DNA from: Caryophanales bacterium UBA6768
GTDB lineage: Bacteria > Bacillota > Bacilli > Bacillales_D > Amphibacillaceae
Reading direction: 5' to 3'
DNA length: 33,605 bases
NCBI GenBank assembly: GCA_002453315.1
Contig: DKGO01000147.1
Coordinates: 1-33,605 of the forward strand
A program made the position numbers and the translations under genes. Every line of letters begins with the position of its first letter. Position 1 is the first letter of the stretch. Of this stretch, positions 8,105 through 16,910 are shown piece after piece. Under the pieces are notes generated by a model. It saw only the letters and a list, made by a program, of their open reading frames with translations, did not search any database and was not told the origin of the DNA.

Positions 8105-8959
8105 ATGACTTTTTCAATAGTAGCGTTTGATCCAGAAACGAAAGAATTAGGTGTAGCAGTTGCATCTAAGTTTTTAGCAGCGGGGGCGTTTGTTCCTTAT
8201 GCAAAAGCAGGTGTGGGTGCGGTGGCAACACAGTCTTTTGTTAATCCCCATTATGGACCAGATGGGTTGAGATTAATGGGAGAAAATAAGGATGTCGATG
8301 AAATCATTAAATTAATGACTGAAAATGACGAGTCCGGTCATCTTCGTCAAGTAGGGATCGTTAATGCAAATGGAGATTCAGCCACATATACAGGTACAGA
8401 TTGTTACCATTGGGCTGGTGGTGAAAGAGGCGAAAATTATGCCTGTCAAGGAAATATTTTAACTGGTGAAAATGTGGTAAAAGCAATGGTTGATTCCTTT
8501 AAAAATTCAACAGGTCCTTTAGCTGAACGTTTGGTAGCATCATTAAAAGCTGGTGAGGATGCCGGTGGTGATAGTCGTGGTAAACAATCTGCTTCACTTT
8601 TAGTTGTTAAGGAAAAAGGTGGTTACCAAGGAGCAAATGACCGCTATATAGATTTAAGGGCGGATGAACATGAAAATCCAGTAGATGAGCTAAAAAGAAT
8701 GCTTTATCTTCATAATATGTATTTTAAAGAAGCGGATCCAAACGATATTATTAAAATTGATGATGCATTAAGAGAAAAGCTACAATCACATTTATTTACA
8801 TTAAAGTTTTCTTCAGCTGAACAGTTGAATGATGAAGCATTTTATGAAGCGTTAAAATCATTTCAACTAATTGAAAACTTTGATGAAAGGGTTCAAGAAG
8901 AAGGGTATATTGATCGATTGGTCGTTGAGTATATGGATGACTTGGTAAAAAAGGGATGA
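8105..8959 (+). CDS. DUF1028 family protein (Ntn-hydrolase-like) with C-terminal PG-binding-like domain
   Basis: A 284-aa cytosolic protein. Residues 1-220 match the DUF1028 family (PF06267), with the N-terminus MTFSIVAFDPETKELGVAVA and the motifs AGVGAVATQSFVNPHYGPDG and ACQGNIL. The family has an Ntn-hydrolase-type fold; Thr2 would become the N-terminal nucleophile after removal of Met, which is inference. The last 65 residues look like the small domain often fused to DUF1028 and named as a putative peptidoglycan-binding domain (PF08823), though the protein has no signal peptide. It lies between the permease and ATPase genes, 6 bp before the latter, which suggests that it acts on the imported compound, for example by amide or peptide hydrolysis. 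The ATG at 8105 follows GAGGAGG. Confidence 0.85.
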   Translation: MTFSIVAFDPETKELGVAVASKFLAAGAFVPYAKAGVGAVATQSFVNPHYGPDGLRLMGENKDVDEIIKLMTENDESGHLRQVGIVNANGDSATYTGTDCYHWAGGERGENYACQGNILTGENVVKAMVDSFKNSTGPLAERLVASLKAGEDAGGDSRGKQSASLLVVKEKGGYQGANDRYIDLRADEHENPVDELKRMLYLHNMYFKEADPNDIIKIDDALREKLQSHLFTLKFSSAEQLNDEAFYEALKSFQLIENFDERVQEEGYIDRLVVEYMDDLVKKG

Positions 8960-8965
8960 TAACAA

Positions 8966-9946
8966 ATGAGCACTATTTTAGAAGTAAACAACCTTGAAAT
9001 ATCCTTTAAAAAAAACAAAGACTATATTACAACTGTTAACGGTATTTCCTTTAAGGTAAAGAAAGGCGAAACGGTAGGAATCGTAGGTGAATCAGGTTGT
9101 GGAAAAAGTGTTACATCACTTTCCGTTATGGGCTTATTACCAGAAGGTGTAAGCAAAATAGGCGATCAGTCAGACATCATATTTAATGACAAATCTTTAG
9201 TTGATTTATCGCAGGCTGAAATGAGGGCTATTCGTGGGAAGGAAGTGGCGATGATTTTTCAAGACCCGATGACATCGCTAAATCCAGTTTTAACAATTGG
9301 GTTTCAAATAATTGAACAGCTCCGTACCCATATGAAATTAACGAAAACTGAGGGAAGAAAAAAGGCCATTGACATGTTGCAAAAGGTAGGTATCCCAAGG
9401 GCAGAAAAAATAGTTAACCAATATCCGCATCAATTATCTGGTGGGATGAGACAACGGGTCATGATTGCGATGGCTTTATCTTGCAACCCAAAATTATTAA
9501 TTGCTGATGAGCCTACGACAGCTCTGGATGTAACGATACAAGCTCAAATTTTAGAATTAATGAAGGAACTACAAAATGAGTTTGATACTTCTATTATGTT
9601 TATTACTCATGACTTAGGTGTTGTTGCTGAAACATGTGAACGTGTGATTGTTATGTATGCGGGTGAAATTGTTGAGGAAGGTTTATTGGAAGATATTTTT
9701 AATGATTCAAAACATCCATATACAAAAGGATTATTAAATTCTATTCCCGATTTGGAGAAGAAGGAAGACAGACTTAACTCAATTCCAGGCTCTGTCCCAT
9801 TGCCAGGTAATATGCCGAAAGGATGTCGGTTTGCCTCAAGGTGTGAATTTGCAACGGATAAATGTAAAGAACTAGCACCTCCTAAAACAGAAATTTCCGA
9901 AAGTCACTATACAAATTGTTGGCTGTATACCGAGGAAGGTGTTTAA
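8966..9946 (+). CDS. Peptide ABC transporter ATP-binding protein, DppD/OppD type
   Basis: A 326-aa cytosolic ATPase. Walker A is GESGCGKS (41-48), the signature is LSGGMRQR, Walker B is [12 protein letters not shown] and the switch His lies in FITHDLG. The C-terminal oligopeptide/dipeptide-transporter region follows, with [13 protein letters not shown] and a Cys cluster ([16 protein letters not shown] ... NCW). Cys residues at this place bind a 4Fe-4S cluster in a characterised DppD, so the same is possible here. It pairs with the next gene product to energise the transporter. Its end lies 2 bp before the next start codon. Confidence 0.93.
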   Translation: MSTILEVNNLEISFKKNKDYITTVNGISFKVKKGETVGIVGESGCGKSVTSLSVMGLLPEGVSKIGDQSDIIFNDKSLVDLSQAEMRAIRGKEVAMIFQDPMTSLNPVLTIGFQIIEQLRTHMKLTKTEGRKKAIDMLQKVGIPRAEKIVNQYPHQLSGGMRQRVMIAMALSCNPKLLIADEPTTALDVTIQAQILELMKELQNEFDTSIMFITHDLGVVAETCERVIVMYAGEIVEEGLLEDIFNDSKHPYTKGLLNSIPDLEKKEDRLNSIPGSVPLPGNMPKGCRFASRCEFATDKCKELAPPKTEISESHYTNCWLYTEEGV

Positions 9947-9948
9947 CA

Positions 9949-10911
9949 ATGACAACATTAATGGAAGTGAAAAATTTAAAAAAATACTTTCCCGTAAAAC
10001 AGGGAATGTTCAATTTTAAAAAAGGCTACGTAAAAGCCGTTGAGGATGTATCCTTTACATTGAATCAAGGCGAAACTTTGGGTATTGTCGGGGAAAGTGG
10101 TTGTGGCAAATCAACAATGGGGAGAACATTACTCAACCTATTACCAGCTACCGATGGTGCTGTCATGTATAAGGATCATAATATAGTAGACATGTCATTT
10201 CGAGAAATGCGCCCATTAAGAAAAGATCTCCAAATGATCTTTCAGGATCCCTATGCATCACTTAACTCAAGAAAAACAATACAGGATATTTTACTCGAAC
10301 CTTTCCAAATCCATCAACTATATACTAGAAAAGAACGTTTGGAAAAAGTATTCGAAATGCTAGAAAAAGTTGGCTTAAATCGAGAATTTGCAAAAAGGTA
10401 CCCCCATGAATTTAGTGGAGGTCAACGTCAACGTATTGGCATTGCCCGGGCCCTAATGTTAGAGCCAAATATCGTCGTTGCTGATGAACCAGTTTCAGCT
10501 CTAGATGTTTCAATTCAAGCACAAGTATTAAACCTATTACAGGATTTACAGGAAGAATACCAACTAACCTACTTATTTATTGCTCACGACTTAAGTGTGG
10601 TGAAGCACATTAGTGACCGAATAGGAGTTATGTACTTGGGCAGACTCGTCGAATTGGTAGACAAAGACCATTTATATGAAAACCCATTACATCCTTACAC
10701 ACAGGCACTGCTATCCGCAATCCCAATACCTAAACTCGGTCACAAGAGAGAAAGAATTATATTGAAAGGTGACGTCCCAAGTCCAGAATCACCCCCACAA
10801 GGATGCCCATTCCATACAAGATGTCGACACAAAATGGCCATCTGTGAAGAAGTACTACCAGAATTTAAAGAAGTAGATAACAACCGATTTGTCGCCTGTC
10901 ATTTATATTAA
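9949..10911 (+). CDS. Peptide ABC transporter ATP-binding protein, DppF/OppF type
   Basis: A 320-aa ATPase, partner of the preceding one. Walker A is GESGCGKS, the signature FSGGQRQR, Walker B VVADEPVSALD, and the C-terminal region carries HPYTQALLSAIPIP and GCPFHTRCRHKMAIC. I take the ATG at 9949, which follows GAGGAAGGTG at about 9931-9940; a longer frame reaching back to 9916 would overlap the previous gene and has no better ribosome binding site. It is the last gene of the operon and is followed by a clear terminator. Confidence 0.93.
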   Translation: MTTLMEVKNLKKYFPVKQGMFNFKKGYVKAVEDVSFTLNQGETLGIVGESGCGKSTMGRTLLNLLPATDGAVMYKDHNIVDMSFREMRPLRKDLQMIFQDPYASLNSRKTIQDILLEPFQIHQLYTRKERLEKVFEMLEKVGLNREFAKRYPHEFSGGQRQRIGIARALMLEPNIVVADEPVSALDVSIQAQVLNLLQDLQEEYQLTYLFIAHDLSVVKHISDRIGVMYLGRLVELVDKDHLYENPLHPYTQALLSAIPIPKLGHKRERIILKGDVPSPESPPQGCPFHTRCRHKMAICEEVLPEFKEVDNNRFVACHLY

Positions 10912-10921
10912 ATGCATAAGT

Positions 10922-10964
10922 AGCCCTTTTATTAACTATGAAAGTTAGTTGAAAAGGGCTTTTC
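10922..10964 (+). terminator. Intrinsic terminator of the first transporter operon
   Basis: The perfect arms AGCCCTTTT (10922-10930) and AAAAGGGCT (10952-10960) flank an inner AACTA/TAGTT pair and are followed by TTTTC. It begins 11 bp after the last stop codon of the operon. Confidence 0.88.
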
Positions 10965-11017
10965 TGTTATCCATTCATGTGGAAATGATGATGGTTCACG
11001 ACGGCTGTTGCATGGAT

Positions 11018-11203
11018 GGCACATAACACGTGGCTGGACCGCACATAAACGTTGCCGGGCCGCACATAAACGTTGCCGGGGCCGCACATAAATTGGATTT
11101 ACCGCTCATAAACGCGCCGGGCCGCACATAAATGCGCTGGACCGCACATAAACGCACCGGACCGCACATAAACTGGTTTTACCGCACATAACCGTTGCCG
11201 GAC
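11018..11203. repeat. Nine-unit tandem array of the CCGCACATAAAC repeat
   Basis: Units start at 11018, 11039, 11060, 11082, 11102, 11122, 11142, 11162 and 11182, a pitch of 20-22 bp. The core CCGCACATAAAC is well kept and the linker varies (GTTGCCGGG, TGGTTTTA, GCGCTGGA and others). The array occupies the space between the terminators of two convergent operons. Its GC-rich linkers differ from the AT-rich surroundings. An 8-bp inverted repeat, ATGATGGT (10988-10995) and ACCATCAT (11233-11240), lies outside it. Confidence 0.88.
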
Positions 11204-11275
11204 TAAAACGTTCAAACTGCATAGATACAGCGACCATCATATTCCCTTGCAAAAATAGGGGTTTTACAAGTGAAA

Positions 11276-11312
11276 AATAAAAAAGACCGTCAGCTCATTG
11301 AGCGAACGGTCC
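11276..11312 (-). terminator. Intrinsic terminator of the gntR/PLP-enzyme/binding-protein operon
   Basis: On the minus strand GGACCGT and ACGGTC arms with an inner GCTCA/TGAGC stem are followed by TTTTTTATTTTT. It starts 15 bp beyond the stop codon of the binding-protein gene. Confidence 0.9.
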
Positions 11313-11326
11313 TTGGGTGTGCTATA

Positions 11327-12931
11327 TTATTCTTGGATGACCACGTCACGTAAAAATGGGAAACTACTTGGATATTGGAAGAATCCATCAATACTATCAC
11401 TTAATCCGGCTAAAAGTACCGAGTGATATAAAGGAACGATTGGTGCCTCGTCAACGATGATTTGTTGTGCTTCGTTATAGATTTCTAATCTATCCTTTTC
11501 ATCGACTGTTTGTCTTCCTTTTTCAAGAAGTTTGTCTACTTCATCGCTTGCATAGAATGAACGATTTCCTGGTGCTCCAGCATTTTCGGAATGGAACATG
11601 GCGTAAAGTCCATAATCGGCATCAAGTGTCACTGTTCCCCAGCTACCGACCAACATTTCAGAATCCCCACTGCCGGTTACCTCTAAATAGGCGCCAATTT
11701 CTAGTGTTTCTATGGAAACATCGATTCCAATCTCACCGAGTTGTGCTTGAATGAATTCCGCCATATCTTTTGTCGTTCTATCATAGGTGACAATCGATGT
11801 CTCGAATCCGTCCTCATAACCTGCTTCTTTGAGTAATTCTTTTGCTTCTTCTATATTGTAATCAATTGGCTGTAAATCTTCGTTGTAACCAAATACCGTT
11901 GGAGCAAGTGGTCCTTTTGCTTTCAATGGAATGCCATCCATAACACCGTCGATTAATTTTTGTTTGTCAATTGCCTTTGCAATGGCTTGTCTTACTTTGA
12001 CATTATTAAACGGTTCCTTCTCTGTGTTCATTCCTAAATAGGACATACTTGCACTTTCTGATTGTTTGACATGTGTTCCATCATTTTCATCGATTTGGTT
12101 TACATCGTTCGCGTTTACAGGATAAATAATTTGTGCGTCGTTTGTTTTTAGTTCTGCAATTCGGGTCATATCTTCCGGAACGACTTTAAATGTGATTGCA
12201 TCTGTCTTTGCTTCCTCGCCCCAATAGTCCTCATTTTTCACCAAGGTGACATACTCACCATTGACTCTTTCCTCATATTTAAAATAGCCAGTACCAATTG
12301 GATTTTCATTGACAACTGTAAAAGGTTCCTCACCATTTTCAATGGCTTCATAATCTTTTTCAATAGATTCTAAACTAATCATATGTCCACCTGGGTGTGC
12401 TAGGTGTGAAGGTAATGCAGCAAATGGAAATGCAGTTGTAATTTCAACTGTATATTCATCTGTTACCTCAACTGATGTAATCATATCAAATAAAAAGGCA
12501 ACTGGTGACCCTATATCCGGGTCTAGTACACGGTCTAAGTTTGCCTTTACCACCTCAGCATTGAATTCGCTTCCGTCATGGAAAGTAACATCCTCACGCA
12601 ATTTTGCTTCCCAAACAGTTTCTTCTATTTGTTCAAGACTTTCGGCTAATCCTGGTTGGATTTCTAAATCAGTGTTCAATTCCACAAGTGTGTCATACAT
12701 TGCATTCATAACATATAATGAATTTCCATCATTGGCAGCGTGTGGGTCAAGTGAAACAGGGTCAGATGCCAAATCAACAGTTAAATGGGAACCTTCCCCA
12801 CCTTTTGCTGCATTTTCACTGTCATTGTTGTCTTTCACGTTGCTGCCGCCATCGTTGGCCTTTTCCTGAGCGCATGCTGCAATAATAAAAACAAGTACTA
12901 ACGCTAAAGCGGATAAAAGAATTTTTCTCAT
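11327..12931 (-). CDS. Oligopeptide ABC transporter, solute-binding lipoprotein (second system)
   Basis: A 534-aa SBP_bac_5 lipoprotein. The signal peptide MRKILLSALALVLVFIIAAC has a lipobox with Cys20, then an Asn/Asp/Gly-rich linker. Family motifs include LASDPVSLDPHAANDG, LREDVTFHDGSEFNAEVVKA, IGTGYFKYEE and PFNNVKVRQAIAKAIDKQKL. The start codon overlaps the stop of the preceding PLP-enzyme gene by 4 bp (ATGA) and has its own AGGAGATG site. The matching permeases and ATPases are on the opposite arm of the divergent locus (15006-18939). Cotranscription with a Cys/Met-metabolism enzyme suggests a sulfur-containing peptide or amino-acid conjugate as ligand; this is inference. Confidence 0.92.
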   Translation of the reverse strand: MRKILLSALALVLVFIIAACAQEKANDGGSNVKDNNDSENAAKGGEGSHLTVDLASDPVSLDPHAANDGNSLYVMNAMYDTLVELNTDLEIQPGLAESLEQIEETVWEAKLREDVTFHDGSEFNAEVVKANLDRVLDPDIGSPVAFLFDMITSVEVTDEYTVEITTAFPFAALPSHLAHPGGHMISLESIEKDYEAIENGEEPFTVVNENPIGTGYFKYEERVNGEYVTLVKNEDYWGEEAKTDAITFKVVPEDMTRIAELKTNDAQIIYPVNANDVNQIDENDGTHVKQSESASMSYLGMNTEKEPFNNVKVRQAIAKAIDKQKLIDGVMDGIPLKAKGPLAPTVFGYNEDLQPIDYNIEEAKELLKEAGYEDGFETSIVTYDRTTKDMAEFIQAQLGEIGIDVSIETLEIGAYLEVTGSGDSEMLVGSWGTVTLDADYGLYAMFHSENAGAPGNRSFYASDEVDKLLEKGRQTVDEKDRLEIYNEAQQIIVDEAPIVPLYHSVLLAGLSDSIDGFFQYPSSFPFLRDVVIQE

Positions 12932-14133
12932 ATTAACATCTCCTTATGGGTTAATTTGTTTAATGCTTGGTTAATATCTTCGAGAATGTCCTCACTATCT
13001 TCTAAACCGATAGAAAGTCGAATTAAGCCACTTGATAGATTAAATTGTTCTAGTTCCTCAAGTGGGATGGAACTATGAGTCATTGATGCAGGATGTTGCA
13101 CCAAAGTTTCGGGATCACCTAAACTAAATGAAATCATCACTAGCTTCAAACTGTTAACAAAATATGTACATGCGTCATAACCATCAATTAATTCAAAAGA
13201 AACAATTCCACCCATACCATTCATTTGCTTTTTTGCAATATCATGTTGGGGGTGATGGTTCAGTCCCGGATAGTGTACAACTTTCACGGCAGGATGTTCA
13301 TTTAAAAAATGTGCTACTTTTTCGGCATTTTCCACATGTTTTTGCATGCGTATTCCTAATGTTTTCATTCCTCTTAAAATGAGATAAGATTCCCATGCAT
13401 TCAAGTTTTGCCCTAAATCACCCATTAAATTTTTCCTCATATGGGCAATAACATTTTGTTTCCCGGCTATTATTCCTGCAATGACATCCCCATGGCCATT
13501 AATATATTTTGTCGCACTATGAACGACAATATCTGCCCCTAAAGTAAGGGGTGTCTGGAGAAGTGGTGTCATAAAAGTGTTATCGACAATGACACCTAAC
13601 TCATGTTTATGGGCGATTATAGAAAGTTGTTCGATGTCTAAAATTGTTAAAGAAGGATTTGATGGTGTTTCTAAATATAAAGCCTTTGTGTTTGTTTGAA
13701 TGTTGCTTTCTACATCCTCAAAATTAGTACAATCGACAAAACTATATTGAATACCGAATTTGTTCGCTAGATTCGTTAAAAAATGATGAGTACCTCCGTA
13801 TACATCTTTCGTAACGAGAAGGTGATCGCCGGCACTTAAATAATACAAAATTGATATAGAAATTGCTGCCATGCCACTGCTTACCGCTAGAGAGTCTTCA
13901 CCTCCTTCAAGTTGTGTAATTTTCTCCTCTAATTTTCTTGTAGTTGGATTACCAAATCTGCCATAATAAAAATTGTCATCTTTTCCTTGGACAGTGCCAA
14001 TAGCACTTTCTATATTGGGAAAAGAATAAGCAACTGCGGGAATGACAGGTGTTGAGACTGCCCCGTAACTTCTATCTGTCTGATGTAGATTATGTATAAT
14101 GGTAGTGTTGATACCTCTTAGCTTCTTTGTCAA
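12928..14133 (-). CDS. PLP-dependent Cys/Met metabolism enzyme (cystathionine gamma-synthase/lyase family)
   Basis: A 401-aa cytosolic fold-type I PLP enzyme (Cys_Met_Meta_PP). The pyridoxal lysine is Lys209 in VVHSATKYINGHGD; Asp184 (VIVDNTF) should pair with the pyridine nitrogen; Tyr57 and Arg59 in YYGRFGNPT contact the cofactor phosphate of the neighbouring subunit; SSGMAA (85-90) is conserved. The segment VYGGTHH lacks the cysteine typical of methionine gamma-lyase at that place, so a cystathionine-type gamma-lyase/synthase or beta-lyase activity is more likely, but the reaction cannot be fixed from sequence. The gene lies between the GntR regulator (30 bp gap) and the binding protein (4-bp overlap), so it probably processes what the transporter imports. 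Confidence 0.88.
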   Translation of the reverse strand: MTKKLRGINTTIIHNLHQTDRSYGAVSTPVIPAVAYSFPNIESAIGTVQGKDDNFYYGRFGNPTTRKLEEKITQLEGGEDSLAVSSGMAAISISILYYLSAGDHLLVTKDVYGGTHHFLTNLANKFGIQYSFVDCTNFEDVESNIQTNTKALYLETPSNPSLTILDIEQLSIIAHKHELGVIVDNTFMTPLLQTPLTLGADIVVHSATKYINGHGDVIAGIIAGKQNVIAHMRKNLMGDLGQNLNAWESYLILRGMKTLGIRMQKHVENAEKVAHFLNEHPAVKVVHYPGLNHHPQHDIAKKQMNGMGGIVSFELIDGYDACTYFVNSLKLVMISFSLGDPETLVQHPASMTHSSIPLEELEQFNLSSGLIRLSIGLEDSEDILEDINQALNKLTHKEMLI

Positions 14134-14163
14134 TTTTTTCCTTCCCCTTCTAGAACAATGATG

Positions 14164-14856
14164 TTAATTTTCAAAATAATGTTCTTGTGTTTGTTGACTT
14201 TCTTTTAATACTTTCATGGCACTCTCAAGGCTTCCTTTCACATGCTCATCCATCGCTTGGATGGCGCCTTGTTTATCTCCGACTTTAATGAAATCGAATA
14301 TTTTTTTATGGTCAAGTTTTTTATGGTCACTCATATTTTCGGCCGGGATCAACCGACGGTATCGATTAATTTGATCATTCAATTGTAATAAAATTTTAAT
14401 GGCAGTCTGGTGATCACTAAGTTCGTATAAATATGTGTGAAATTGATTGCCATAATAAAGAGTTTCGTCTAGATTATTTTTACTAGAAACGAAGGAAATA
14501 AGTTGTACGAGATGTTCGAGTTTTTTTATGTCATTAGGTGTTGCATAGTCTGTTGCTTTTTCAACTACGATACATTCTAGTGCATTTCGTACAGTAAAAA
14601 TTTCAATCATATGTTTAAGTGAAATGGAAGCAACCTGCATACGACCATTACGCTTTCGGGAAATAAACTCTTCCCACTCCAATTTGGTAAGTGCCTCACG
14701 TAAAGGGGTTCTACTAATCTCTAATTGTTCTGCTAGTTTTTCTTCATTTAAATCTTCATTAGGTTTTAGATGTCCTTTAATAATTTTCTCTTTTATTTCC
14801 ATATAAGCATAATCGCTTGCTGAAGTCCCCATTCTCTTTGAAGGTTTGTTATTCAT
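14164..14856 (-). CDS. GntR-family transcriptional regulator, FadR/FCD subfamily
   Basis: A 230-aa DNA-binding regulator. The N-terminal winged helix contains LNEEKLAEQLEISRTPLREA followed by LTKLEWEEFI and a wing near RKRNGRMQV. The C-terminal FCD domain carries the usual His residues of its metal/ligand pocket (QFHTYL, DHKKIFD and DEHVKGS). I place the start at the ATG at 14856, directly after AGGAGGTGGCAAA; an in-frame upstream ATG at 14886 would lie inside the palindromic operator and has no ribosome binding site. It is the first gene of the minus arm and probably controls both arms of the locus and itself. The effector may be an amino acid or small carboxylic acid, as in other FCD regulators. 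Confidence 0.9.
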   Translation of the reverse strand: MNNKPSKRMGTSASDYAYMEIKEKIIKGHLKPNEDLNEEKLAEQLEISRTPLREALTKLEWEEFISRKRNGRMQVASISLKHMIEIFTVRNALECIVVEKATDYATPNDIKKLEHLVQLISFVSSKNNLDETLYYGNQFHTYLYELSDHQTAIKILLQLNDQINRYRRLIPAENMSDHKKLDHKKIFDFIKVGDKQGAIQAMDEHVKGSLESAMKVLKESQQTQEHYFEN

Positions 14857-14872
14857 TTTGCCACCTCCTAAA

Positions 14873-14890
14873 ATAATTGTATACAATTAT
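14873..14890. promoter_or_regulatory. Probable GntR (FCD) operator, perfect 18-bp palindrome
   Basis: ATAATTGTATACAATTAT is a perfect palindrome centred on GTATAC, the core expected for FCD-type GntR operators (TTGTATACAA). It lies 17 bp upstream of the gntR start codon in the divergent intergenic region, the normal place for autoregulation. Confidence 0.75.
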
Positions 14891-14922
14891 ATTTGAATAT
14901 ATGTTATTATAGTATTATAATT

Positions 14923-14952
14923 TTGTCAATGATATGATATCTATCATAAAAT
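14923..14952 (+). promoter_or_regulatory. Candidate promoter for the permease/ATPase operon
   Basis: TTGTCA (14923-14928), 18-bp spacer, TAAAAT (14947-14952), about 54 bp before the start at 15006. On the opposite strand the same place reads TTGACA, a possible -35 for the gntR arm, so the two promoters may overlap. An imperfect dyad, ATGATA...TATCAT, spans the spacer. Confidence 0.4.
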
Positions 14953-15005
14953 ACTACATAAGATATAAGTTTCATAGTATCTATATATTTGGAGGGAAAC
15001 AGCTA

Positions 15006-15905
15006 ATGGGGGAGCCAATGAAACAGAATGATAGTAGACCAAAAAAAGGTGCCATCAATCCAAAAATAGAAAATTGGAAAACGATATGGAGAAAATTAAG
15101 GAAAAATAAAGCAGCAGTTATCGGTGGCATTTTAATTTTGCTTTTTATCCTAACGGCAATTATCGGCCCTTTTTTAACACCATTTGAACCAAATGCTCAA
15201 GATGTCATGAATAAATTGGAGTCTCCAAGTGCTGAGCATTGGTTTGGTACAGATCATCAAGGAAGGGATATATTTACTAGAATAATTCATGGAATGGGAA
15301 TTACATTATTTGTTGGATTTTTATCTGTATTTTTAGGTGCTACCTTCGGTGTAATCCTAGGATTGGTTTCGGGATATTATGTCGGGAAAACCGATGCTGT
15401 TATTATGAGGGTGATGGATGTGCTTTTAGCATTTCCGGGTATTTTGTTGGCATTGGCAATTGTCAGTGTATTAGGTGGCAGCTTAATGAATGTTATTATT
15501 GCTGTGGCTGTTTTTTCAGTTCCTATTTTTGCTCGGATTGTAAGGGCTTCAACATTAACAGTACGTAAATTAGAATATATTGATGCCATCAGGGCGTTGG
15601 GGGCAAATGATTTTACAATTATTTTTAAACATATTTTGCCTAATATTATGTCACCAATCATTGTGCAAGCAACATTAAATATTGCAACAGCCGTATTGTC
15701 TGCAAGCGGTCTATCATTTTTGGGAATGGGGGCGCAGCCACCAACACCCGAATGGGGTGCTATGCTGAGTGATGGACGAAATTACTTGTACGATGCTCCG
15801 CATGTTGGGTTGTTTCCTGGTATTGCCATCGTCATAGTCGTTCTTGCTTTTAATGTCCTTGGTGATGGATTGAGAGATGCATTAGATCCGAAAATGAATA
15901 ATTAG
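15006..15905 (+). CDS. Peptide ABC transporter permease, DppC/OppC type (second system)
   Basis: A 299-aa permease. The charged N-terminus is followed by the OppC_N helix (KAAVIGGILILLFILTAIIG), the motif HWFGTDHQGRDIFTRIIHG and five further helices; the EAA loop is IRALGANDFTIIFKHILPN and the C-terminus GDGLRDALDPKMNN. The ATG at 15006 follows GGAGGG by 9 bp; an open frame extends back to 14934 but without a ribosome binding site, and it would overlap the promoter region. Here the DppC-type gene comes before the DppB-type gene, the reverse of the first system. The next gene begins 15 bp downstream. Confidence 0.92.
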   Translation: MGEPMKQNDSRPKKGAINPKIENWKTIWRKLRKNKAAVIGGILILLFILTAIIGPFLTPFEPNAQDVMNKLESPSAEHWFGTDHQGRDIFTRIIHGMGITLFVGFLSVFLGATFGVILGLVSGYYVGKTDAVIMRVMDVLLAFPGILLALAIVSVLGGSLMNVIIAVAVFSVPIFARIVRASTLTVRKLEYIDAIRALGANDFTIIFKHILPNIMSPIIVQATLNIATAVLSASGLSFLGMGAQPPTPEWGAMLSDGRNYLYDAPHVGLFPGIAIVIVVLAFNVLGDGLRDALDPKMNN

Positions 15906-15920
15906 AAAGGGAGTCATGAC

Positions 15921-16877
15921 TTGTTTGTTTACATTGTAAGACGTTTCGTACATATTATTCCCGTATTATTCGGTGTTTCCATATTAGTGTTTAGTCTTAT
16001 GCATTTAATACCTGGTGACCCAGCACAAATTATTGCTGGGGAAGGGGCAGGCACACAGCAAGTAGAAAATATTCGGGAACGACTGGGATTAAATAAATCA
16101 CTACCTGTACAATATGGAACATACATCTCTAATGCAGTTCAAGGTGATTTGGGAAATTCAATTCGTACAGGAAGAAGTGTGAATGCAGAGATAGCCGATC
16201 GTTTTTGGGTAACGATTGAACTGGCTGTTTATAGTACTTTATTAAGTGTATTTCTCGGTCTCATTGCGGGAATTGTTTCAGCAATGAAGCGATATTCATT
16301 ACAGGATGTGCTGATTATGATTGTTGCCCTATTTGGGCTGTCGATGCCAAATTTCTGGCTCGGTTTAATGTTAATTCAATGGTTTGCTGTCGGATTTGAT
16401 TTGCCTAATTGGGTGCCATTTATTGAAAATACTGGTTGGTTCAAACCATCTGGCTGGGGTAGTTTTAAACAAGTTGTATTACCTGTAATCACCTTAGGTA
16501 CAAGTGGAGCGGCGATTATTGCACGAATGACACGTTCTAGTATGCTAGATGTCGTTAATCAAGATTACATTAGAACAGCAAGGGCAAAAGGTGTGAAAGA
16601 ACAAACAATCATTTATCGACATGCTTTAAAAAATGCACTCATTCCTGTTGTTACGGTGGTTGGTTTGCAATTTGGTACATTATTAGGTGGTACAGTTATT
16701 GCTGAAACAGTGTTTGCGATTAATGGAATGGGAAAACTAATTATAGATTCTATTTTGGCGCGTGATTTTCCAATGGTGCAAGGTACGATATTAGTTGTAG
16801 CGATTTTGTTTGTGTTAGTTAATTTAGCAGTCGATATTGTCTATCAAGTATTAAATAAAAGAATTGATTATAATTAA
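15921..16877 (+). CDS. Peptide ABC transporter permease, DppB/OppB type (second system)
   Basis: A 318-aa BPD_transp_1 permease with about six helices. It has the family start YIVRRFVHIIPVLFGVSILV, the PGDPAQI motif and the EAA loop ARAKGVKEQTIIYRHALKNA, and ends NKRIDYN. The start is TTG at 15921, 8 bp after AAAGGGAG; no ATG fits the frame. It forms the channel with the product of the preceding gene. Confidence 0.92.
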   Translation: MFVYIVRRFVHIIPVLFGVSILVFSLMHLIPGDPAQIIAGEGAGTQQVENIRERLGLNKSLPVQYGTYISNAVQGDLGNSIRTGRSVNAEIADRFWVTIELAVYSTLLSVFLGLIAGIVSAMKRYSLQDVLIMIVALFGLSMPNFWLGLMLIQWFAVGFDLPNWVPFIENTGWFKPSGWGSFKQVVLPVITLGTSGAAIIARMTRSSMLDVVNQDYIRTARAKGVKEQTIIYRHALKNALIPVVTVVGLQFGTLLGGTVIAETVFAINGMGKLIIDSILARDFPMVQGTILVVAILFVLVNLAVDIVYQVLNKRIDYN

Positions 16878-16910
16878 TATTTCGTGTAGTTGAGAGAGGA
16901 GGAGTTTCAT

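Noticed and set aside
14134..14163. S-box or T-box leader before the PLP enzyme gene
   Set aside because: The gap to gntR is only 30 bp, with no room for a riboswitch; control by the GntR regulator is more likely.
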